DNA of 64,000 nucleotides from Aneurinibacillus thermoaerophilus (lineage in GTDB: Bacteria > Bacillota > Bacilli > Aneurinibacillales > Aneurinibacillaceae): positions 17,448 through 81,447 of the forward strand of contig NZ_FNDE01000014.1 in the NCBI RefSeq assembly GCF_900099925.1, in the 5' to 3' direction. The notes under the pieces are model-generated. The model saw only the letters and a program-made list of their open reading frames with translations. It did not search any database and was not told the DNA's origin. The stretch's first letter is position 1; the number at the start of each line of letters is the position of its first letter. Shown here in pieces: positions 63,833 through 64,000 of this stretch. The position numbers and the translations under genes are program-made.

Positions 63833-64000
63833 TTTTTTGGAGAGTTTGATCCTGGCTCAGGACGAACGCTGGCGGCGTGCCTAATACATGCAAGTCGAGC
63901 GAACCGATGGAGTGCTTGCATTCCTGAGGTTAGCGGCGGACGGGTGAGTAACACGTAGGCAACCTGCCTGTACGACCGGGATAACTCCGGGAAACCGGAG
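63833..64000 (+). rRNA. rrs: 16S ribosomal RNA, 5' end only
   Basis: GGAGAGTTTGATCCTGGCTC at 63839-63858 is the universal 5' 16S sequence, followed by GACGAACGCTGGCGGCGTGC, ACATGCAAGTCGAGCG and GGCGGACGGGTGAGTAACAC. The mature 5' end is about eight bases earlier, estimated by analogy with Bacillus. The gene is cut by the window edge. The V1 loop (GAACCGATGGAGTGCTTGCA) resembles Aneurinibacillus. Confidence 0.97.

Noticed and set aside
1..64000. CRISPR arrays, prophage genes, tRNA genes
   Set aside because: Scanning by eye found no regularly spaced repeats, phage structural or integrase genes, or tRNA-like cloverleafs; the only RNA gene is the partial 16S.

Overview
The window comes from the chromosome of an endospore-forming, moderate-GC Bacillales bacterium. 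Evidence for this is a complete gerA-type germination operon, an exosporium CotY/CotZ-like protein, two S-box (SAM-I) riboswitches, strong AGGAGG-type ribosome binding sites and an SLH protein. The first ~170 bases of a 16S rRNA gene close the window and, with the protein set, look most like Aneurinibacillus/Brevibacillus (Paenibacillaceae); the genus is an inference. From yfhP-mutY (28.7-31.4 kb) through ntdP-ygaD (38.7-41.1 kb), ygaE (45.6 kb), hemL (51.8 kb) and bcp (60.5 kb) to the rRNA operon, the window keeps the backbone of the Bacillus subtilis yfhP-mutY-ygaC-ygaD-gsaB-ygaE-bcp-rrn region, with different cargo between these landmarks.

Left part (0-17 kb): an ArsB/NhaD-type ion transporter and a glycerate kinase; a gerXA-gerXB-gerXC germinant receptor operon on the minus strand; a decayed amidase; and a GABA catabolic block (gabT, an aldehyde dehydrogenase, a sigma-54 activator and a small beta-grasp-like protein). 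A near-perfect -24/-12 promoter and two 22-bp-phased palindromes lie in front of gabT. A MacA/MacB-like tripartite ABC exporter follows.

Middle (17-42 kb): a SAM-riboswitch-controlled sulfate assimilation and siroheme operon (cobA, sir, a DUF3906 protein, cysP, cysH, sat, cysC); two stalk-domain surface proteins, one with a CAP domain; a MATE exporter; azoR; yneF; yfhP; mutY; a glycolate-oxidase-like glcDF pair; an MFS exporter behind what looks like a four-arm translational attenuator; a BI-1 protein; sodA; ntdP; the ygaD ABC exporter; and a flavodoxin-fold quinone reductase. Decayed transposon ends follow ygaD and its neighbour.

Right part (42-64 kb): a second SAM riboswitch drives mtnW-mtnX-mtnB-mtnD of methionine salvage. 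Next come ygaE, the glutamate synthase large subunit and hemL. A three-gene ABC-2 transporter is interrupted after its second gene by about 4.7 kb holding a CotY/CotZ-like protein, two cysteine-rich proteins resembling the DUF3992/Ena endospore-appendage subunits, two broken genes and an SLH protein; the third transporter gene follows. bcp, a methyltransferase, a 2-hydroxyacid dehydrogenase, a PduO-type cobalamin adenosyltransferase and the rRNA promoter with the 16S start complete the window.

The points most worth following are the putative spore-appendage/exosporium island (55.4-57.1 kb) and the attenuator in front of the MFS exporter (35.57-35.82 kb).
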